This document shows, in pieces, positions 12,232 through 15,360 of a stretch of DNA of 15,360 nt. How positions within the stretch are numbered: position 1 is the stretch's first letter; the number at the start of each line of letters is the position of its first letter. This DNA is from Anaerolineae bacterium. Lineage in GTDB: Bacteria; Chloroflexota; Anaerolineae; B4-G1. The stretch is taken from NCBI GenBank assembly GCA_030612585.1, contig JAUWNP010000103.1, positions 1 to 15,360 of the forward strand. Reading direction: 5' to 3'. The notes beneath the pieces were generated by a model. That model saw nothing but the letters and a program-made list of their open reading frames with translations, was not told where the DNA came from and did not search any database. The translations under genes were made by a program, and so were the position numbers.

Positions 12232-13289
12232 ATCACTGGCTCCTGGTCGAAGATGGCATCAAGGAGGATCAATTCATGTTCGTAGACAGCGTTTGCTATC
12301 TCTTCCGAGTGGGTGGTGATGATTAACTGGGCGTCGTGTATCGCGCATAAATCAGTCAATGTACGCACCAGCCTGCGTTGCCATTGAGGATGTAGATGTA
12401 TCTCCGGTTCATCAATCATCACGATACTGCCCTTGCTTATGCGGCGCTGAATCTCGCCCAGCATAAGCAAGATTTGCTTCTCGCCAGAACTCAACTCGTC
12501 AATGCTGAACTCCTCACCACTATCCGCTCTGACCTGAACACGAAAAGAGCTCTGATCCACCTCAACGATTTGCTTGCCTTCCAGGAACCGGTTTATCACT
12601 CCCAGAAATGGCCGGAACTCGCCTGCATCAGTTCGCCTCTCTCGTTGGGCCATGAGGTCTCGATAGTCCATTGCGACCAGAAAACTCTCCAGCGATCCCT
12701 CCCATTTCTGGCTGTCGGAAAAGCGCCACGTCCACGCGTACTCGCTGCCTTCGGCGATGATCTGGCCCTTCTTCTTAGCCACCAGTTCACGCCGTTCCGA
12801 CGGGAAATACAGCGTGGTGGGCAACTCCACTGTCATCCGCCCCTCTTTGACGGCCCAAACCAGGGATACGAAGCTATCTGGTGCCTGGTGAACGTAGTGC
12901 CAGGTATTGACCGTATCACCGGCGAGGGTGTGCAGATAGGGTGCCTCAATCTGAGACAGCCAGGGCTCTGGCCCGAGGGCAACGACGAGCGACCATCCCT
13001 CTGGAACTATCTGCTGCTGCCTGGGAGTGTGTAGGGCCGGCATATCGTGCAGGTCGAGTTTGGCCCGCACCTGTCCGGGCGACAACCACATCGCCAAGGC
13101 CTTTTCCGGCTTAGACACGATCAGGCTCATTAAGGTATAGATTGCATCCAGGACGGTAGTTTTGCCAGTGCCATTGCTGCCGGCGATGACTGTGCGGGTA
13201 CGTATCTGCTCTGTGATCGGGTCCAGGAAGTCCAGGTCTATGGTGGGCAATCCCCGTACATTCTCCAGGTAGATGGATTTGACTCTCAT
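12228..13289 (-). CDS. ariA: ABC/OLD-type AAA ATPase, PARIS AriA-like sensor
   Basis: The 353-residue product starts MRVKSIYLENVRGLPTIDLD. It has Walker A GSNGTGKTT (37-45), the ABC signature LSSGEKQ (266-272), Walker B IVMIDEPEIHLHP (289-301) and the switch histidine in IITTHSEE (323-330). This is the SMC/RecF/OLD-like ATPase architecture without a nuclease domain of its own. The next gene supplies a DUF4435 protein, the combination that defines PARIS. AGAGG about 10 bases before ATG 13289 supports the start. A sigma70-like promoter lies some 120 bp upstream (13412-13440). AriA is expected to assemble into an oligomer that scaffolds AriB and senses the phage trigger (family knowledge). It is shorter than some AriA proteins, so the trigger-binding region may differ. 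Confidence 0.82.
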   Translation of the reverse strand: MRVKSIYLENVRGLPTIDLDFLDPITEQIRTRTVIAGSNGTGKTTVLDAIYTLMSLIVSKPEKALAMWLSPGQVRAKLDLHDMPALHTPRQQQIVPEGWSLVVALGPEPWLSQIEAPYLHTLAGDTVNTWHYVHQAPDSFVSLVWAVKEGRMTVELPTTLYFPSERRELVAKKKGQIIAEGSEYAWTWRFSDSQKWEGSLESFLVAMDYRDLMAQRERRTDAGEFRPFLGVINRFLEGKQIVEVDQSSFRVQVRADSGEEFSIDELSSGEKQILLMLGEIQRRISKGSIVMIDEPEIHLHPQWQRRLVRTLTDLCAIHDAQLIITTHSEEIANAVYEHELILLDAIFDQEPVI

Positions 13290-13382
13290 AGTTTTTCACC
13301 TCTCCAACCCGCTGTGGTGATGCAGAGGAGGCTTGTACACGTCAATGCTGTGCAACTACCCACCGCCACCCATTATCATCAC

Positions 13383-13436
13383 CCGTATCCTCTTACCGTC
13401 GGGCACACCTGATTGTAGCCCAGGTGAGGGATACGG
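13383..13436. repeat. Nested inverted repeats around the ariAB promoter
   Basis: Outer arms CCGTATCC (13383-13390) and GGATACGG (13429-13436) enclose inner arms CACCT (13406-13410) and AGGTG (13422-13426). The outer right arm overlaps the -35 box and spacer, and the inner arms flank the -10 box of the predicted ariAB promoter. Such symmetry suits an operator or a cruciform. Confidence 0.5.
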
Positions 13437-13440
13437 TCAA
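13412..13440 (-). promoter_or_regulatory. Predicted sigma70 promoter of ariAB
   Basis: On the minus strand TTGACC (-35, 13440-13435), a 17-base spacer and TACAAT (-10, 13417-13412) match the consensus at five of six positions each. Transcription would begin near 13405, giving a leader of about 115 nt before the ariA ATG. The promoter lies within nested inverted repeats and just downstream of the 54-bp repeat copy A. Confidence 0.65.
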
Positions 13441-13446
13441 GCCAGC

Positions 13447-13500
13447 GCGATGAACAGGTGGGGCGTGCCCAGGGCTTGTCCTGAGCCTGCCGAAGGATGG
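13447..13500. repeat. 54-bp dispersed repeat, copy A
   Basis: This stretch and 14616-14669 match at 48 of 54 positions in the same orientation. The final 24 bases (from TGTCCTGAGCC to GAAGGATGG) are identical. The core resembles a short repeat I recall as very widespread between genes in uncultured bacteria. The two copies flank the PIN toxin-antitoxin module. Confidence 0.8.
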
Positions 13501-13573
13501 AGGAGCGTTGGTGTTGGGCCTCGGCCAGGGCCAGGGCGAGGGCTTGTTCGGCCTCGTGAGATGGATCAGGCAT
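13500..13573 (-). pseudogene. Possible broken N-terminus of a small protein, cut by repeat copy A
   Basis: ATG at 13573-13571 begins MPDPSHEAEQALALALAEAQ, a protein-like, alanine/glutamate-rich helical start. About 24 codons later the frame enters the 54-bp repeat and becomes its translation. A weak GGGAG lies about 12 bases before the ATG. This looks like a gene start truncated at the repeat, as for the nucleotidyltransferase at 1480, but the evidence is only composition and position. Confidence 0.3.
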
Positions 13574-13600
13574 GGTGCGATGGGGCTCCCGCTCAGGAAT

Positions 13601-14068
13601 TCATGGACGGAGGTTAGGGTTCTCAGTAGCCAGCCCCTCGGCATTGGCCGCCGTCAGCAGATCGCCATCAGCGGCCACGAATGTGAGCGCAGGGAGACCG
13701 TCCGCTGCGAAGGCCTCATTGGCGGTCAAGGCTGTAGCCAACTGCACAGCGTCGTAGCCACGCAATTTGTGATTTTGAGTCAGAATGACAGCCTGGTGAA
13801 TGATAGAGTGAGTGATGGCGACCAGTGTATACTCAGCATCACAGTGGTTCAGGAAAAGGGCTACCGCGTCATCGCGTTCCCTGCGAGTAATGCCATTCGG
13901 TGCACGATGTTTGGCGGCGAGGGCGGCGGCGACTTCCGCCAGGGTAATTTCACCCAGAACGATAGCATGTCCAGACGAACGATCAGCCAGCGCTTTCACC
14001 CAGGCAGTGCCGGTTTCCGGGCTGTAGCGCTTGACCACAGCGCTGGCATCCAGGTAGAAATGGCTCAT
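13601..14068 (-). CDS. vapC: PIN-domain ribonuclease, VapC-like toxin
   Basis: The 155-residue product starts MSHFYLDASAVVKRY, with the first PIN acidic residue at Asp7. Further conserved acids are Glu45 in ITLAEVAAAL, Asp106 in RGYDAVQLATAL and Asp134 in FVAADGDLL. Together these are the four-acid metal site of PIN ribonucleases. The length is typical of VapC proteins (130-160). Its ATG overlaps the stop of the upstream gene by ATGA (14068-14065), the usual antitoxin-toxin coupling. Toxins of this family cut tRNA or rRNA when the antitoxin is lost. The RNA target here cannot be told. The pair may stabilise the island (inference). Confidence 0.88.
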   Translation of the reverse strand: MSHFYLDASAVVKRYSPETGTAWVKALADRSSGHAIVLGEITLAEVAAALAAKHRAPNGITRRERDDAVALFLNHCDAEYTLVAITHSIIHQAVILTQNHKLRGYDAVQLATALTANEAFAADGLPALTFVAADGDLLTAANAEGLATENPNLRP

Positions 14069-14517
14069 CCTTTGGGCCCACGCTGTTCCAGGACGATTTC
14101 ACTGAGCGGCTTGCCTCCGGCTCGAGCCAGAGCAGCGTTGACGTCTTCCAAACACACCGCTGGGTCCGCAAGCCTGCGCAGGTCTGCTCCCAATCCGGTC
14201 AGCAGCCCGGCCGCGCGGAGCGCCTGGTATGCCTTCTTACGGTCATCGTCCGATTCCTTCGGTGGTGTATCTACCGTATGGCCCGCACTGCCGCCCAATC
14301 CAGGCGCCGAATTTCCACCAGGCGATCCAATTTGGATTCCATAGCGGAGCGCAGACTCGGCAGGCATCTGGAGGTGGGTAGACGTTATGGACAATCGCGC
14401 TGCGCGCTTGGCAAGCCACTCTTCCGCCATAGCCTGGGGCGACTTACCCAACCGGGCCGCCTCGTCCCGAAGCTGGCGGTACACTTTATCCGGGATGGTC
14501 AGACTCACTACGGGCAT
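14065..14517 (-). CDS. vapB: Antitoxin of the PIN toxin, with an unusually long linker
   Basis: The 150-residue product has an N-terminal ribbon-helix-helix-like segment (VSLTIPDKVYRQLRDEAARL, residues 4-23, with SPQAMAEEWLAKRA after it). A Gly/Ser/Pro-rich linker follows (about 44-92), and then a helical C-terminus ending AGGKPLSEIVLEQRGPKG, a tail I know from antitoxins paired with PIN toxins in Chloroflexota and Cyanobacteria. Usual VapB-type antitoxins have 70-100 residues, so the linker makes this one long. AGGAGG lies 7 bases before ATG 14517. An extended -10 promoter with a dyad over it lies 42 bp upstream, which fits DNA binding and autorepression by the RHH domain. Confidence 0.8.
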   Translation of the reverse strand: MPVVSLTIPDKVYRQLRDEAARLGKSPQAMAEEWLAKRAARLSITSTHLQMPAESALRYGIQIGSPGGNSAPGLGGSAGHTVDTPPKESDDDRKKAYQALRAAGLLTGLGADLRRLADPAVCLEDVNAALARAGGKPLSEIVLEQRGPKG

Positions 14518-14555
14518 TCCTCTGCCTCCTGAAGGGATACGCTCTTATGATTATG

Positions 14556-14567
14556 GCTATTATAGCA
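14556..14567 (-). promoter_or_regulatory. Extended -10 promoter and overlapping dyad of the toxin-antitoxin operon
   Basis: On the minus strand TGCTATAAT (14567-14559) is a perfect extended -10 box (TGnTATAAT). No good -35 is present at 17 bases, as is common for extended -10 promoters. GCTATTATAGC (14556-14566) is a perfect 11-bp dyad lying over the box. A ribbon-helix-helix antitoxin bound there would block RNA polymerase, so it is a candidate autoregulatory operator. Confidence 0.55.
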
Positions 14568-14615
14568 TGGATTCTTCGAATTGGCCCAGTCAACGACGCG
14601 GCCCGGTTGTATGGC

Positions 14616-14669
14616 GCGATTAACAGATGCGGCGTGGCCAGGACCTGTCCTGAGCCTGCCGAAGGATGG
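14616..14669. repeat. 54-bp dispersed repeat, copy B
   Basis: It is a direct copy of 13447-13500 with six differences. It lies between the exonuclease stop codon and the toxin-antitoxin promoter. The two copies stand 1169 bp apart and bracket the whole toxin-antitoxin module. Confidence 0.8.
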
Positions 14670-14685
14670 GGGGACAGAATTCTTC

Positions 14686-15360
14686 TCAACCCAGCCAGGC
14701 GGTGAACTTGGAACGCGACCAGGGGTTGGACATCCACGAGGTGTCCGGCTCCGGCAATGCCAGCGCCTCACGGACGGTGATCCATCCCGAGGGCAGGGCC
14801 ATTTTCCCTATGCTGCCTCTGCGGGTGATCCAATGGAGGTGGCCGCGCTCCTCGCAGATTTGGGCCAGATCCAACGTGGTGCGCACGTCCTGGGCCACGT
14901 AGTCGAGCACCTCCTGGCGTTTTCCCTTGGCCCACAAGTGCGGGGCCAAGGCTCCGCTCATCCCCTCCGGTTTTCCTGCCAGGCCCATCCCCTTGGCCGC
15001 ACGGTCGAGGGCCACGGGGTAGCCAAGCGTGCACAACACGTGAAACATCATATCCACGTGGTCAAGGTCGAACGCCAGGCGCTGGCACTCTTCGCTCATC
15101 CCCGACTCTTCGGCCAGGATGTCAAAGTCGAAGCCCAGGCCATTCCAGGTGAGGATGGTATATCCATCGTTGACCATCGTCTCCAGGTAGTGTACCAGGT
15201 TCATCGCATCCTGCTGGGTCATCTGGTCGGCGGGGCGGCCGTCGTCAGTCAGGCCATGCCAAAGCAACGGCTCGTCGGCGTCGCTGGCCAGCGTCGCGGC
15301 GCAGGAAATACCCAGGGGACGGTAGGCTTTCAAGTCACGTTCTCCCTCTGGTATCTGTTT
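14686..15360 (-). CDS. DEDD-family 3'-5' exonuclease, N-terminus beyond the right edge
   Basis: The frame is open to the last base of the window, so at least 224 residues are visible and the start is outside. A TTG at 15333-15331 could be taken as a start, but the nine codons before it (KQIPEGERD) read on without a stop. The sequence has an ExoII-like motif LTWNGLGFDFDIL and an ExoIII-like motif YVAQDVRTTLDLAQ (Tyr...Asp). Both are typical of RNase H-like DEDD exonucleases related to the PolB/RNase D group. The first DxE motif should lie outside the window. The protein also has LDHVDMMFHVLCTLGYPVAL, a conserved segment of this group as I recall it. It probably trims DNA or RNA 3' ends. It is a possible partner for the nuclease-less helicases, but it has its own repeat-filled border and no operon link. 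Confidence 0.75.
   Translation of the reverse strand, partial: KQIPEGERDLKAYRPLGISCAATLASDADEPLLWHGLTDDGRPADQMTQQDAMNLVHYLETMVNDGYTILTWNGLGFDFDILAEESGMSEECQRLAFDLDHVDMMFHVLCTLGYPVALDRAAKGMGLAGKPEGMSGALAPHLWAKGKRQEVLDYVAQDVRTTLDLAQICEERGHLHWITRRGSIGKMALPSGWITVREALALPEPDTSWMSNPWSRSKFTAWLG

Overview
The window looks like a piece of accessory (defence-island-like) chromosome from a Chloroflexota-type bacterium (Anaerolineae or relatives). This assignment is inference. It rests on the style of several proteins (the 'quinate 5-dehydrogenase' family protein, the truncated Ser/Thr kinase starts, the PIN toxin with a long antitoxin), moderately high GC, and short dispersed intergenic repeats of types I associate with that phylum. 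No rRNA, tRNA, CRISPR array or transposase gene is visible.

Left part (1-2313): the start of an unidentified gene leaves through the left edge, and one intact plus-strand gene at 431-1330 encodes a conserved protein named quinate 5-dehydrogenase in databases. Between them and the helicases lies a graveyard. A dispersed repeat (copy 1 at 248-297, copy 2 at 1374-1482) ends exactly where a nucleotidyltransferase gene is cut off. A frameshifted remnant of a Clp-type AAA+ ATPase (1885-2313) abuts the stop codon of an ssb gene that itself carries a one-base frameshift.

Centre (2314-11150, minus strand): a UvrD-like SF1 helicase (8322-10745) and an 1851-residue RecQ-family helicase (2767-8322) overlap as TGATG. 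ssb follows 43 bp later. The RecQ protein is the most unusual object here. Ahead of the helicase it carries about 400 residues that resemble the Rsm22/METTL17 methyltransferase-like family, including a glycine-rich SAM-type motif and four cysteines spaced like that family's Fe-S ligands. It also has a long insertion between helicase motif VI and the RecQ zinc module, and about 650 residues of helical C-terminus. UvrD is coupled by an ATGA overlap to a 53-codon ORF that is only the glycine-loop/VAIK start of a Ser/Thr kinase. A diverged second kinase start lies upstream (11176-11319). A good sigma70 promoter (11103-11131) with a 19-bp dyad against its -35 box precedes the helicase operon.

Right part (11452-15360, minus strand): a two-gene PARIS-like module (ABC-type ATPase AriA plus DUF4435/TOPRIM AriB, ATGA overlap) has its own well-formed promoter inside nested inverted repeats. 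A PIN-toxin/antitoxin pair (ATGA overlap) follows, flanked by two direct copies of a 54-bp repeat. A DEDD-type 3'-5' exonuclease gene runs off the right edge.

Taken together, the genes suggest a cluster of nucleic-acid-directed defence modules. The candidate undescribed system is the pair UvrD helicase plus methyltransferase-like-RecQ fusion, possibly with the kinase-start ORF and SSB. No nuclease domain is visible in either helicase. If the pair is a defence system it must act by unwinding or sensing, recruit a nuclease in trans, or use the N-terminal domain as effector. All of this is inference from sequence and layout.
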